64,000 nucleotides of DNA from Deltaproteobacteria bacterium (GTDB lineage: Bacteria > Desulfobacterota > Binatia > UBA9968 > JAJDTQ01), in NCBI GenBank assembly GCA_028818755.1, contig JAPPNF010000167.1, positions 62,001 to 126,000 on the forward strand, in the 5' to 3' direction. This document shows, one piece after another, positions 53,419 to 62,691 of this stretch; position 1 is the stretch's first letter; every line of letters begins with the position of its first letter. Under the pieces are notes generated by a model. It was not told the origin of the DNA. It saw nothing but the letters and a program-made list of their open reading frames with translations, and ran no database searches. A program made the translations under genes and the position numbers.

Positions 53419-54648
53419 CTACACCAAGGCTCCGGTGCCGGCCAGTTCCGTCAACTCACTCTCCGGGAGTTCCAGCCATTCCTGAAGCACCTCCCGTGTG
53501 TGCTGTCCCAGGACCGGGGCCGGCGACGCCGGCGGCAGGGAGCTTTCGGAAAACGCGACCGGCAGCGCGGTGGTCAGCATCGAGCCCACCCTGGGCTCGG
53601 CCATTGTCTTGTAGGCCTTCGACGGTGCTCCGTCCTCCACGAGATCCTGCACCCGTCGCATGCGCGCCGCGGAGACGCCGGCCTGCTTCAGCCGAGCCTC
53701 CACTTCGGCGCTCGGAAGCCGGCCGGTCCACGCCTCGATGCGCTCGTCGATCTCGTCGTGATGCCGCATCCGTCCCGACACGGTGGCGAAGCGGGCATCG
53801 CCGGCCAAGCGGACGTCCGTGAGTCCCTCCTCCACGGTCTCGGCCAGGGACCGCCATCGCGCGTCGTCGTGAACGCTCACCGCGCACCACTCGTCCTGCC
53901 CGGCGCAGCGATAGACCCCCTGCGGCGCGAAGCGGTCCGAGCGGTTGCCCTTCCGTTCCGGGTTCTCGCGCCTCACCGCGCTGAACATGAGGAGCGGTGC
54001 GAGCATCGAAACGCTGCACTCGAACTGGCCCATATCCAGGTGGATGCCCTTGCCCGTGCACTCGCGCTCGGTCAGGGCGCCGATGACGGCATAGCAGGTA
54101 TGAAGCCCGCCGATGTAGTCGTTCCAGGAGTTGGAGATGGCGGTGGGGGGATCGCCCTCGGCACCGGTGACCTGCATGAGCCCGGCATACCCCTGGAGGT
54201 TCATGTTCATGCTGGTCCAGTCGCGGCGCGGGCCCGTGTTGCCGTAGCCCGACATGCTGGCGAATATCAGCCCGGGGTTGGATTCCCTGAGCGTCTCATA
54301 CCCGAGCCCCAGCCGGGCCATGACTCCCGCGCTGAAGTTCTCCACCACTACGTCCGCGGCGCCCGCCAGGCGGCGGGCGATATCAACGCCCGCGGGGTGC
54401 TTGAGGTCGATGGCCACCGAGCGCTTGTTGCGGTTCGTGTTCAGGTAGGAGGCGTGGCGCCCGTCGGGGTGACGGTAAGACGACGGCCACGGAAAGTCCG
54501 GATGCTTGCTGCTCTCTATACGGACCACGTCGGCTCCCAGATCCGCCAGCAGCCGAGTACAGAAAGGCGCCGCCAGCACGTGCCCGAAGTCGAGGACCCG
54601 GACTCCGGACAAGGGGGCGTCACCGGCCTGTCTTCCAGCGTCCTCCAT
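53419..54648 (-). CDS. CaiB/BaiF CoA-transferase family protein
   Basis: 409 residues from ATG 54648 (MEDAGRQAG). GVRVLDFGHVLAAPFCTRLLADLGADVVRIES, RNKRSVAIDLKHPAGV, VVENFSAGVMARLGLGYETL and the catalytic Asp177 in SWNDYIGG. It transfers CoA between carboxylates through aspartyl-CoA intermediates. First gene of the 54.6-50.4 kb operon, divergent from the dioxygenase genes. Confidence 0.92.
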   Translation of the reverse strand: MEDAGRQAGDAPLSGVRVLDFGHVLAAPFCTRLLADLGADVVRIESSKHPDFPWPSSYRHPDGRHASYLNTNRNKRSVAIDLKHPAGVDIARRLAGAADVVVENFSAGVMARLGLGYETLRESNPGLIFASMSGYGNTGPRRDWTSMNMNLQGYAGLMQVTGAEGDPPTAISNSWNDYIGGLHTCYAVIGALTERECTGKGIHLDMGQFECSVSMLAPLLMFSAVRRENPERKGNRSDRFAPQGVYRCAGQDEWCAVSVHDDARWRSLAETVEEGLTDVRLAGDARFATVSGRMRHHDEIDERIEAWTGRLPSAEVEARLKQAGVSAARMRRVQDLVEDGAPSKAYKTMAEPRVGSMLTTALPVAFSESSLPPASPAPVLGQHTREVLQEWLELPESELTELAGTGALV

Positions 54649-54780
54649 GGCACTGGCAACTATGCCCCAGGGAAGGACAGTGTCAAGCTGGAAGCCGGTC
54701 GCGGTTGATCCAGCGAAAAGTTGACAGGCATCGACCATAACCCTATATAATCGCCACCGAAACACCGCGCACATTGGACG

Positions 54781-54820
54781 GTCACGGGCAAGGGACCATA
54801 GTCACGGGCAAGGGACCATA
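54781..54820. repeat. perfect tandem 20 bp repeat upstream of the dioxygenase
   Basis: The same 20 bp, beginning GTCACGGGCA and ending AGGGACCATA, is repeated without gap at 54781-54800 and 54801-54820, six bases before the ATG of the first alpha subunit. Two identical helix-phased sites suggest a regulator or a recent duplication. The rest of the divergent gap shows nothing. Confidence 0.75.
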
Positions 54821-54826
54821 CATGGG

Positions 54827-56053
54827 ATGAATCGCATGAATGAATTCGTCGACACCAAACAGGGGTTGCTGGGCCGCGAGATCTTCGTCGCCCAGGACAT
54901 CTACGAGCAGGAGCTGGAGCGGATCTTCGCGCGTTGCTGGCTGTTCCTCGGCCACGAGACCCAGATCCCGAACGCCAATGACTTCCTCGCCACCTACATG
55001 GGTGAGGATCCCGTGCTGCTGTGGCGGGGCGGAGACGGGAAGGTGCGGGCGTTCCTGAACATGTGCCGGCACCGGGGCAACCGGGTGTGCCGGGCGGACC
55101 AGGGCAACGCCAGTTCGCTCATGTGCACCTACCACGGCTGGTGCTACGGCAACGACGGCAAGCTCATCGGCGTTCCCGGCATGAAGGAGATCTACAGCGA
55201 CGAGCTGGACATGAGCCAGTGGGGGCTGGTGGAAGTGGCCCAACTCGACACCTGCAAGGGGCTCATCTTCGCCACCTTCGACCCCGACGCGCCGCCGCTG
55301 CTGGAGTACCTCGGCGGCCAGGACCAGGAAATCAGCTTCATGTTCGACCGGCGCGCCGGTGGCACCGAGGTCATCGGCGGCGTGCACAAGTGGGTCATGA
55401 ACGCCAACTGGAAGTACGCGGCCGACAACTTCTTCGGCGACGACGGCCACCACACGGTGACCCACGCGTCGGTGCGTCGCGTTCCCGTGGACGTCCGGTA
55501 CTACCCGCAGACCAACGACGATGCGCGCCCGGATACCGACCGCGCGCTCTCCCGGGTCGCCGAAGGCATCATACGCGACTATCACGAGGAGCATTTCGAC
55601 GAGTTGATCGAGCGCGTCGGCCCCGACATGGCCGAACGCCCCGGGCTGGTCACCACCGTGTTCCCCAACCTGTCGCCCAACTTCAGCCGGCACATGATCC
55701 GGGTGTGGCATCCCAAGGGTCCGGACAAGACCGAGATCTGGTCGTATTGCGTTGTGGACAAGGACGCGCCCGAGGACGTGAAGACCGCCATGCGCCTGCA
55801 CCTGACCCAGACCTTCGGCCCGGCCGGGAACCTGGAGCAGGACGACATGAACAACTGGATCCAGTGCACCGACACCGCGCGTGGCGTCATCGCCAAGCGT
55901 TATCCGCAAAACATCCAGGCCCATCTCGGACACGAGGACCGCTGTCCGCCCATCGGCGGCGGCAGGCGGCTGCGAGCCTTCTACTCCCGCTGGGAGATGA
56001 TGATGAACGCGGAGAGCTGGTCGGATGTCGACCTTGAGACCCGGTACTGGTAA
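54827..56053 (+). CDS. Rieske aromatic-ring-hydroxylating dioxygenase alpha subunit, copy 1
   Basis: 408 residues. Rieske cluster ligands Cys80-x-His82 and Cys100-x2-His103, mononuclear iron ligands His208 and His213 with Asp339 or Asp340 (LEQDD), and the bridging Asp205. The layout matches naphthalene/biphenyl-type alpha subunits. It should dihydroxylate an aromatic or related substrate with electrons from a reductase/ferredoxin not found here. Start chosen to match copy 2. Confidence 0.93.
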   Translation: MNRMNEFVDTKQGLLGREIFVAQDIYEQELERIFARCWLFLGHETQIPNANDFLATYMGEDPVLLWRGGDGKVRAFLNMCRHRGNRVCRADQGNASSLMCTYHGWCYGNDGKLIGVPGMKEIYSDELDMSQWGLVEVAQLDTCKGLIFATFDPDAPPLLEYLGGQDQEISFMFDRRAGGTEVIGGVHKWVMNANWKYAADNFFGDDGHHTVTHASVRRVPVDVRYYPQTNDDARPDTDRALSRVAEGIIRDYHEEHFDELIERVGPDMAERPGLVTTVFPNLSPNFSRHMIRVWHPKGPDKTEIWSYCVVDKDAPEDVKTAMRLHLTQTFGPAGNLEQDDMNNWIQCTDTARGVIAKRYPQNIQAHLGHEDRCPPIGGGRRLRAFYSRWEMMMNAESWSDVDLETRYW

Positions 56054-56094
56054 CGGACTCCCGCCACGCGCAACAACAGAAGGAATGACGCAAC

Positions 56095-56607
56095 GTGACC
56101 GACCACGATCTTTGGCATGAGATCAACGCCTTCCTGATCCGTGAGGCGCGGCTGCTGGACGACCGTGCGTTCGAGGAGTGGCTGGACCTCTTCACCGACG
56201 ACATCGTCTACTGGATGCCGGAGCGGACCAACCCGTGGGAAAGCGACGATCCCGCCGACAGCATGTCCAAGCCCGGCGAGCTGGCGCTCTTCGAGGAGAC
56301 CAAGGAGACCCTGCGCACCCGGGTGAAGCGCCTCGCCACCGGCATGGCGTGGTCGGAGGTGCCGCCGTCCCGCACGCGCCACCTGGTCACCAACGTTCAG
56401 GTGGAAGCCGGCGGGAACGATTCCGAGCTGCGCGTGCGTTCGTACTTCATGGTCTACCGCACCCAGCTCGAGCACAGCCAGGACGTGTTCGTGGGCGAGC
56501 GGGACGACGTGCTGCGAAAGGTCGGCGACGATTGGAAGATCACCCGCCGCACCATCGTGCTGGACCAAGCGGTGCTGCAGTCGCCGAACCTGAGCATCTT
56601 TTTCTAG
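56095..56607 (+). CDS. ring-hydroxylating dioxygenase beta subunit
   Basis: 170 residues from GTG 56095. The SnoaL/NTF2-like beta-subunit outline is clear: INAFLIREARLLDDRAFEEWLDLFTDDIVYWMPE, SRTRHLVTNV and a C-terminal DDWKITRRTIVLDQAVLQSPNLSIF. It stabilises the alpha3beta3 complex. The single beta gene lies between two alpha genes, 41 bp after copy 1. Confidence 0.93.
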   Translation: MTDHDLWHEINAFLIREARLLDDRAFEEWLDLFTDDIVYWMPERTNPWESDDPADSMSKPGELALFEETKETLRTRVKRLATGMAWSEVPPSRTRHLVTNVQVEAGGNDSELRVRSYFMVYRTQLEHSQDVFVGERDDVLRKVGDDWKITRRTIVLDQAVLQSPNLSIFF

Positions 56608-56631
56608 TGATCCTACGCTCGGAAACCCTCA

Positions 56632-56682
56632 CCGTTCGTCCTGAGCGTAGCGTAGCGCCAGCGGAGCGAAGTCGAAGGACGC
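56632..56682. repeat. dispersed repeat, right-half copy
   Basis: CCGTTCGTCCTGAGCGTAG followed by CGCCAGCGGAGCGAAGTCGAAGGAC, near-identical to the right half of 36601-36700. It sits between the beta subunit and alpha copy 2. Confidence 0.8.
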
Positions 56683-56709
56683 CTTATCCCAAGAGAGGCA
56701 GGTGACGCC

Positions 56710-57939
56710 ATGAGCCGGTTGAACGATCTCGTGGACACCCGGCAAGGGCTGCTGGACCGCCGGATATTCATCTCCAAGGACATCTACCAGCAGGAGCAGG
56801 AGCGGATCTTCGCCCGCTGCTGGCTGTTCCTCGGGCATGAGAGCCAGATCCCCAACCCCAACGACTTCCTCGCCACCTACATGGGTGAGGACCCCGTGCT
56901 GCTCTGGCGGGGAGCAGACGGGACGGTCCGGGCTTTCCTCAACATGTGCCGCCACCGGGGCAACCGGGTGTGCCGCGCCGACCAGGGCAACGCCAGCTCG
57001 CTCATGTGCACCTATCACGGCTGGTGCTACGGGAACGACGGCAAGCTCATCGGCGTGCCAGGCATGAAGGAGATCTACAGCGGCGAACTGGACATGACGC
57101 AGTGGGGGCTGGTGGAAGTGGCCCAGCTCGACATCCACAACGGGCTCATCTTCGCCACCTTCGACCCCAAGGCGCCGCCTTTGCTGGACTACCTCGGCGG
57201 CCAGGAACAGGAACTGGGGGTCATGTTCGACCGCCGCGCCGGCGGCACCGAGATCATCGGCGGCGTGCACAAGTGGGTCATGAACGCCAACTGGAAGTAC
57301 GCCGCCGACAACTTCTTCGGCGACGACGGCCACCACACCATTACCCACGTGTCGGTGCGCGAAGTGCCGGTGGACGACCTGTCCTACCCCCGCACCAACG
57401 AAGAGCCCCGCCCCTATTCCGACGACATCGGCTTCACGCGAGTCGCCGGCGGCATCATCCGCGACTACCTGCTCGACCACTTCGACGAGGCCGTGGAGCG
57501 CATCGGCCCCGACCTGGCCCAGCAGGCCGGCCTCGTCACCACCGTCTTCCCCAACGTGTCGCCCAACTTCATCCGCCACATGATCCGTGTGTGGCACCCC
57601 AGAGGCCCCGAGAAGACCGAGATCTGGTCCTACTGCGTCGTCGACAAGGAGGCGCCCCCGGAGATCAAGACCGCCATGCGCCGTCACCTCACCCAGACCT
57701 TCGGCCCCAGTGGCAACCTCGAGCAGGACGACATGAACAACTGGGAGCAGTGCACCGGCACCGCCCGCGGCGTCATCGCCCGCCGCTACCCCCAGAACAT
57801 GCAGGCCCACCTCGGCCACGAGGAAAAGTCCGGCGCCTTCGGCGGCGGCAAGCGCCTGCGGCAGTTCTATGCCCGCTGGGCGATGATGATGGATGCGGAG
57901 AGCTGGGGTGAGGTGGATCTGGATACGAAGTACTACTGA
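56710..57939 (+). CDS. Rieske aromatic-ring-hydroxylating dioxygenase alpha subunit, copy 2
   Basis: 409 residues, highly similar to copy 1 throughout. The same Rieske ligands ([10 protein letters not shown]...CTYHGW) and iron ligands ([18 protein letters not shown]) are intact; differences concentrate at [13 protein letters not shown] and in the C-terminal third, which may tune the substrate pocket. ATG with AGAGGCAGGTGACGCC upstream. Probably shares the beta subunit with copy 1. Confidence 0.93.
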   Translation: MSRLNDLVDTRQGLLDRRIFISKDIYQQEQERIFARCWLFLGHESQIPNPNDFLATYMGEDPVLLWRGADGTVRAFLNMCRHRGNRVCRADQGNASSLMCTYHGWCYGNDGKLIGVPGMKEIYSGELDMTQWGLVEVAQLDIHNGLIFATFDPKAPPLLDYLGGQEQELGVMFDRRAGGTEIIGGVHKWVMNANWKYAADNFFGDDGHHTITHVSVREVPVDDLSYPRTNEEPRPYSDDIGFTRVAGGIIRDYLLDHFDEAVERIGPDLAQQAGLVTTVFPNVSPNFIRHMIRVWHPRGPEKTEIWSYCVVDKEAPPEIKTAMRRHLTQTFGPSGNLEQDDMNNWEQCTGTARGVIARRYPQNMQAHLGHEEKSGAFGGGKRLRQFYARWAMMMDAESWGEVDLDTKYY

Positions 57940-57975
57940 CAGCCATGGATACCGCGTTGGGGTCTTCTACCTCAA

Positions 57976-58006
57976 GGCGCCGTGCAACATCCACCACGGT
58001 AGCGCC
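57976..58006 (+). terminator. hairpin after the dioxygenase cluster
   Basis: GGCGC...GCGCC with inner CCGTG/CACGG forms a stem 37 bp after the alpha copy 2 stop. There is no T tract; a role in ending the operon is only suggested. Confidence 0.3.
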
Positions 58007-58049
58007 GCTTATAGATTGTAGTTCAACGCGCTTGGAAGACAAGAAAGAT

Positions 58050-58125
<76 letters not shown>

Positions 58126-58197
58126 GGGTGTGTTTGCGTGGGCGGGCAACCACCAATCTATCAGTCGTCCGCGCATGTCGGCAAGCGATTGCCGGCG

Positions 58198-58260
58198 CAA
58201 CCGCGTCGCCATCCGCCCTCCCTCCACGGGCAGGTTCGCGTTGGTGATGTATCCGCGGAG
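58198..58260 (-). pseudogene. remnant of an SDR C-terminus
   Basis: Minus-strand translation gives YITNANLPVEGGRMATR, nearly the same as the final residues YITGADLPVEGGRMAAR of the SDR at 58661-59458. Nothing upstream continues the gene. It is a 3' fragment left beside the tRNA, through duplication or an insertion/excision event. Confidence 0.6.
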
Positions 58261-58307
58261 CAGCGGGTGACTTGGACAGCGAGTCAGTGGACGTTCAGGG
58301 GGGAGGA

Positions 58308-58472
58308 TTAGTTCGTGGTGCTGCGTCCGGCCACTGCGTCCCGCAAACCCTCCAGCAAGCCTTCCAGACGCGAAACCCTGTCTGACAGAGAGCGCATGTC
58401 ACGGTGAAGCGTCCACAGGAACGCCAACACCGCCACTACGCCGCCAATCAGTACATACTCGGTAGCAACCAC
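58308..58472 (-). CDS. small membrane protein with coiled-coil tail
   Basis: 54 residues from GTG 58472 to TAA 58308. The N-terminus EYVLIGGVVAVLAFLWTL forms one membrane helix; DMRSLSDRVSRLEGLLEGL forms an amphipathic coiled coil. A GAGGG site is near the start. No family recognised. Confidence 0.5.
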   Translation of the reverse strand: MVATEYVLIGGVVAVLAFLWTLHRDMRSLSDRVSRLEGLLEGLRDAVAGRSTTN

Positions 58473-58562
58473 CCCTCAACCCTAAGGCACGGGCTGCCCC
58501 GTGTCAAGGTTCTTGACTAAGTTGTTGAAAATTACTGGAATCACCCGTCACTCGGTGATTCT

Positions 58563-58645
58563 CAGCCGCTTCGCTGTAACCCGGATCAAGTCCGGGATGA
58601 CACTCTGCGTTTCCGGGACGATGCTCTGTCCGGCCGGGATGACGA
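58563..58645. repeat. short GGATCAAGTCCGGGATGAC-type extragenic repeat
   Basis: Downstream of the SDR lie AACCCGGATCAAGTCCGGGATGAC and two diverged copies of CCGGGATGAC (58605-58640). It belongs to the same general class of dispersed palindromes. The gap 58473-58660 holds no gene I can support. Confidence 0.5.
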
Positions 58646-58660
58646 GTTTGCGGGCGCCCG

Positions 58661-59458
58661 TCACCGCGCCGCCATCCGCCCCCCCTCCACCGGCAGATCC
58701 GCTCCCGTGATGTAGTCGGCCCACTGGGAGGCCAGGAACAGCACCGGGCCGACGAAATCCTCGACCTCGCCCTTGCGGCCCAGGGCGGGCGGGGTGAACT
58801 CGCCGGCGGTGTGGGAGGGCTCGGGGCCCTCGCTGGCGCCCTTGGCGATGGCCTCGTACTCGTAGATGCTGGTAAGGCGGTTGGGGGTGAAACCCGGGCT
58901 GACGGAGTTGACGTTGATGTTGTCCAGACCGAGTTCCACGGCCATCTGCCGGGTGAGCATGACGACGCCGCCCTTGGCGGCGCTGTAGGCGGAGCCGCCG
59001 GCGGTGCCGCGGTGTCCGGCGATGGAGGCGATGTTGACGATCTTGCCGCCGCCCTGGCGTTTCATCACGGGCGCCACGTGGCGGGTGGTGAGGTAGGCGG
59101 CCTTGAGGCAGATGTCCAGCACGAAATCCCACTCGCCGGGCTCCATCTCGATGATGCTCTTGGGTGGGTAGATTTGTACGGCCGCGGCGTTGACCACCAC
59201 GTCGATGCGGCCGAGCTGCTCCACGACCCCGTTCACCATGCGGGCCACGTCGGCGTCGTCGGAGACGTCGCAGCATGCGGGAACCGCGTCCACCTCCCCC
59301 GTGAGCTTGCCGATGCATTCGAGGGCCTTCTCTTCCCTGAGGTCGTTGATGGCCAGCTTCGCGCCGTGATCGGCGAAGCCCTGCGAGAAGGCGGTGCCGA
59401 GCACGCCGGCGCCGCCGGTGATGAGAACCACTTTGTCCTTTAGTCCGAGATCTCTCAT
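58661..59458 (-). CDS. SDR family oxidoreductase
   Basis: 265 residues: TGGAGVLGTAF cofactor motif (about 14-24), DLREE, NAAAVQIYPPK, catalytic Ser in ASIAGHRG and YSAAK. The acidic DLR after the second strand suggests NAD+. C-terminal LPVEGG loop. A remnant of a related gene lies at 58198-58260. Substrate unknown. Confidence 0.88.
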   Translation of the reverse strand: MRDLGLKDKVVLITGGAGVLGTAFSQGFADHGAKLAINDLREEKALECIGKLTGEVDAVPACCDVSDDADVARMVNGVVEQLGRIDVVVNAAAVQIYPPKSIIEMEPGEWDFVLDICLKAAYLTTRHVAPVMKRQGGGKIVNIASIAGHRGTAGGSAYSAAKGGVVMLTRQMAVELGLDNINVNSVSPGFTPNRLTSIYEYEAIAKGASEGPEPSHTAGEFTPPALGRKGEVEDFVGPVLFLASQWADYITGADLPVEGGRMAAR

Positions 59459-59516
59459 TGAAAATTCTCCTGGGTTTCCGCCCGACCGCTCCTACAACTT
59501 CATCCTGTGCCGCCGA

Positions 59517-60224
59517 CTACCGGTGCGCCGCCCGGAGTTGCGGCACGCCTCGCAGCGACTCGACGTGCGCAAGGGCTTCCGCCCGGGTCACCACCGTGGC
59601 GTACTTGCTGTTCATCTCGTAGAGGTTTACGAGGTGCGAGAACTGCGAGCGGTCGAAGGTGCCTTCCTCCACCACGAACACGGGGAAGCCGTAGGAATAG
59701 CCGTCGATGACCGTGGAGCGGACGCAGCCGGAGGTGGAGGCGCCGGTGACGATCAACGAGTCGATGTTCTTGCGCGTCAGGTAGGTGATGAGGTGGGTGC
59801 CGAAGAACGCGCTGGCCCGCGCCTTGTGCACCACCCACTCGTCCTTGCGCGGACGGATCATCTGCGGGAACTCCACCGCCTTGGCGCTCGCCGTGGTGGG
59901 TTCCGCGGCGCGCTTGGTGGCGTTGCCGAAGACCGCCTTGAAGTCCGGATCGCTGGTCGAATAGACCACCGGCACCTTGCTCTTGCGGCACGCCACCAGG
60001 AGTTTCCTGATGTGCGGCAGCGCCTGCCACGCGGCCTTGCCGCAGCTCGACCGGAACTCGTCGATGGCCTCCAAGGTCTCCATCGGCTTCGTCCCGGTGA
60101 AGGCGGTAATGACGTCGATGATGAGCAGCGCGGGCCGCTCGCCGAAGGGCTGCTTGCCTTTGTAGCCGGCCTTCTCGTAGATCCGGCGGTCGTGCTCCGG
60201 AACGATCTTTTCCCAATCTCTCAT
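59517..60224 (-). CDS. isochorismatase family cysteine hydrolase (N-carbamoylsarcosine amidase-like)
   Basis: 235 residues from ATG 60224 with ACGAGGAGGAGCC upstream. Catalytic triad: Asp in LLIIDVITAF, Lys in VVHKARASAFFGT, Cys in TSGCVRSTVIDGYSYGF. N-carbamoylsarcosine/nicotinamidase-type hydrolase of an amide or carbamoyl bond. It is 58 bp upstream of the SDR gene in the same direction and likely in one operon with it. Confidence 0.9.
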   Translation of the reverse strand: MRDWEKIVPEHDRRIYEKAGYKGKQPFGERPALLIIDVITAFTGTKPMETLEAIDEFRSSCGKAAWQALPHIRKLLVACRKSKVPVVYSTSDPDFKAVFGNATKRAAEPTTASAKAVEFPQMIRPRKDEWVVHKARASAFFGTHLITYLTRKNIDSLIVTGASTSGCVRSTVIDGYSYGFPVFVVEEGTFDRSQFSHLVNLYEMNSKYATVVTRAEALAHVESLRGVPQLRAAHR

Positions 60225-60331
60225 GTGGGGCTCCTCCTCGTGGGAAGTACCATATACCAAACGGCGGATGGCACTCAAATGCGGAGGTGGAGTGGGGAAG
60301 GGTCTTCGGATTACGCTTCGTCAATCCGACC

Positions 60332-60727
60332 TTATGGGAAGAAGGTCAGCTTGACCAGCAGGGCGAGGATGGCCGGGCCAAAGCTGAATACGGCGAAGCG
60401 GAGGACGGCGATCTGTTTGTCAACTCTTGAGAAGTTTTCGTTGGTGACGATCTCAAGTCGTGCAAGGTCTTCTTTGGTGGCCATGTTGGCCTCGACCTTG
60501 GCGAGGCGGCCTTCGACTTTGGCGATGCGGTCGTCGAGTCTGGCGACGTCTTCCTTGGTGGCCATGTTGCTCTCAAGTCTGGCCATGTTGGTCTCAAGTC
60601 TGGTCATTTCTTCCTTGGTCACCATGCTTTCCGCTGGTGGTACGGCACCGGCAGCGGCCTTGGCCCTGTCGGGGGAAGCTCCGGCCTCAATCAGGGCATC
60701 GTAGACTTCGGAAACGATCAGGCCCAT
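60332..60727 (-). CDS. coiled-coil protein with C-terminal membrane helix (paralogue of 44703-44948)
   Basis: 131 residues from ATG 60727 (MGLIVSEVYDAL). Same head (YDALIEAGASPDRAKAAAGA) and tail (FGPAILALLVKLTFF) as the 81-residue protein at 44703, with an expanded middle of heptad and 14-residue repeats (MATKEDVARL, MATKEDLARL). A tail-anchored coiled coil of unknown function. Confidence 0.78.
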   Translation of the reverse strand: MGLIVSEVYDALIEAGASPDRAKAAAGAVPPAESMVTKEEMTRLETNMARLESNMATKEDVARLDDRIAKVEGRLAKVEANMATKEDLARLEIVTNENFSRVDKQIAVLRFAVFSFGPAILALLVKLTFFP

Positions 60728-60922
60728 CAGTGCGTCTCCGGATGCGCCGCTCGATGGTATATGGTTCGTTCCAGAACACGACACCAGGAAACGACGGTAA
60801 AGTCAAGAATGGTCACGTAACGAACTATCGGCGCTCCGCGGGGGTTCTTTAGGGTGAAGTCGGGCCGCCCCGCCTGTTCCGTTCGCGGGAGTGGTGGAGA
60901 GACGGCTGATGGGGAGTCTGGG

Positions 60923-61549
60923 TCATGCCCGCAACGCCGCTAGCATGTCCCGTGCCGCGGCCCGTGGGTCCGGGGCTTCGGAGACGGCGGAGATGAGAGC
61001 GATGCGCGCGGTGCCGTGGGCCTTGATCTCAGGCAGGTGGTGTTGCTTGATGCCGCCGATGGCGAAGACCGGGACGGATGCGCTGTCCGTGACGGTCTTG
61101 AGCGCGGCGGGTCCCTGGGGTTCGCCGAAGGCGAGCTTGGAATCGGTGGCGTAGATCGGTCCGAACAGGACAAAGTCGGCGGCCGCCTCCGAGGCCGCAC
61201 GCGCCTCCTCAACGGAATGGGTGGAAACGCCGATCTTCCGGTCCGGGCCGAGTAGTTCCCGTGCGACCTTGACCGGCAGGGCATTCGCCGCCAAGTGCAC
61301 GCCTGCGGCGTCCGAAGCCAGCGCAACGTCCACGCGGTCGTTGACGAAGAGCTCCGCGCCGTAGCGGTCGCACAACCGCTTCACTTCCCGGGCCAGTTCC
61401 AGCAGTTCCCGTCCGCCCAGGTCCTTCTCCCTGAGCTGTACAGCCCGCACGCCGCCCTCCAGCGCCTGCTCCAGCACCCACGTGAGCTCGCGCCCCCCGG
61501 TGGTCTTGCGGTCGGTGACGAGATACAGGTCGAAGTCGATGGATCTCAA
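60923..61549 (-). CDS. thiE: thiamine-phosphate synthase
   Basis: 208 residues. No ATG begins this frame at the expected point; a TTG at 61549 gives LRSIDFDLYLVTDRK and a normal length. Motifs YLVTDRK, VQLREKDLGGRELLELA, FVNDRVDVALASDAAGVHL and GPIYATDSK are diagnostic. It joins HMP-PP and HET-P to make thiamine phosphate. It lies downstream of thiG (gap about 74 bp). Confidence 0.85.
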   Translation of the reverse strand: MRSIDFDLYLVTDRKTTGGRELTWVLEQALEGGVRAVQLREKDLGGRELLELAREVKRLCDRYGAELFVNDRVDVALASDAAGVHLAANALPVKVARELLGPDRKIGVSTHSVEEARAASEAAADFVLFGPIYATDSKLAFGEPQGPAALKTVTDSASVPVFAIGGIKQHHLPEIKAHGTARIALISAVSEAPDPRAAARDMLAALRA

Positions 61550-61623
61550 CGGTCTGCTGTCCGATTGAGGTTGAAGTCTCCGGCTTCCGGGGACGGCTGT
61601 CTGAAGGCCGCTCGCGCCCTCGG

Positions 61624-62433
61624 TCAGGTGAGGAGCCCTTCGATGGGGCTGGAGGCCGTGGCGTAGAGCTTCTTGGGAATGCGGCCGGCCAGGAAGGCCT
61701 TGCGCCCGGCCTCCACGGCCTGCTTCATGGCGTCGGCCATGAGCACCGGGTCCTTGGCGCCGGCGATGGCGGTGTTCATGAGCACGCCCTCGCAACCCAT
61801 CTCCATGACGATGGCGGCGTCGGAGGCGGTGCCCACGCCGGCGTCCACGATCACCGGGATGGACACGTTCTCCTGGATGATGCGGATGTTGTAAGGGTTG
61901 CGGATGCCCAAGCCGGAACCGATGGGCGCCGCCAGCGGCATGACCGCGGCGCACCCCATGTCCTCCAGCTTCTTGGCGGTGACCACGTCGTCGCTGATGT
62001 ACGGCAGCACGGTGAAGCCGTCCTCGACCAGCAGCCGCGCGGCCTCCAGCGTTCCCGGCGTGTCGGGATACAGGGTCTTGTCGTCGCCGATGACCTCGAG
62101 CTTGACCATGTCGCCGACGCCGGCCTCCCGGGCCAGGCGGCAGGTGCGCACCGCTTCCTCCGGCGTGTAGCAACCGGCGGTGTTGGGCAGGATCGTGAAC
62201 TTCTTGGGGTCCAGGTAGTCGAGCAGGTTCTCCTGGTCCCGATCGGTGATGTTGACGCGCCGCACCGCCACCGTGACGATCTCCGCGCCGGAGACCTCGA
62301 TGGCCCTGCGGGTTTCCTCGAAGTCGCGGTACTTGCCGGTGCCGACGATGAGCCGGGAGCGGAACTCCTTCCCGGCCAGGCGCAGGCAATCGGTCGCTGC
62401 CGCTTCGGTGGCTTGGGCTGTGGATTGGGTCAT
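61624..62433 (-). CDS. thiG: thiazole synthase
   Basis: 269 residues: [49 protein letters not shown], Schiff-base Lys in [21 protein letters not shown], and [26 protein letters not shown]. It builds the thiamine thiazole from DXP, dehydroglycine and ThiS thiocarboxylate. 4 bp downstream of thiS. Confidence 0.95.
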   Translation of the reverse strand: MTQSTAQATEAAATDCLRLAGKEFRSRLIVGTGKYRDFEETRRAIEVSGAEIVTVAVRRVNITDRDQENLLDYLDPKKFTILPNTAGCYTPEEAVRTCRLAREAGVGDMVKLEVIGDDKTLYPDTPGTLEAARLLVEDGFTVLPYISDDVVTAKKLEDMGCAAVMPLAAPIGSGLGIRNPYNIRIIQENVSIPVIVDAGVGTASDAAIVMEMGCEGVLMNTAIAGAKDPVLMADAMKQAVEAGRKAFLAGRIPKKLYATASSPIEGLLT

Positions 62434-62437
62434 GGCT

Positions 62438-62638
62438 CTATCCGCCGCCGACGAAGTGAACGATCTCCACCTCGTCGCCTTCCTTCAATTGGGTCTCGCC
62501 GTGCGCGTCCCGGGACACGACCTCGGCGTTGAGCTCCACCACCACGCGTCCGGGCCGGATTTCCAGGTGCTCCAGGAGTTGGCCGACGCTGATGTCGGTC
62601 GCGACTTCGCTGTCCTTGCCGTTGATGCGGATGACCAC
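62438..62638 (-). CDS. thiS: sulfur carrier protein ThiS
   Basis: 66 residues with the ubiquitin-like outline [49 protein letters not shown]. The C-terminal Gly-Gly is present. It carries sulfur to ThiG. No ThiF adenylyltransferase is adjacent. Confidence 0.92.
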   Translation of the reverse strand: MVIRINGKDSEVATDISVGQLLEHLEIRPGRVVVELNAEVVSRDAHGETQLKEGDEVEIVHFVGGG

Positions 62639-62691
62639 AGCAGACTCCCCCGGTCGGAGTCTTATAGAATACTAGTTAACGGGTCCCGACA

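Noticed and set aside
61550-62389. N-terminal extension of the thiE frame through thiG
   Set aside because: The extension reads the thiG gene in another frame; length and motifs fit a ThiE starting at 61549.
62639-62691. Possible TPP riboswitch upstream of thiS
   Set aside because: Only 53 bp separate thiS from the upstream gene and no conserved thi-box elements (CUGAGA) are seen.
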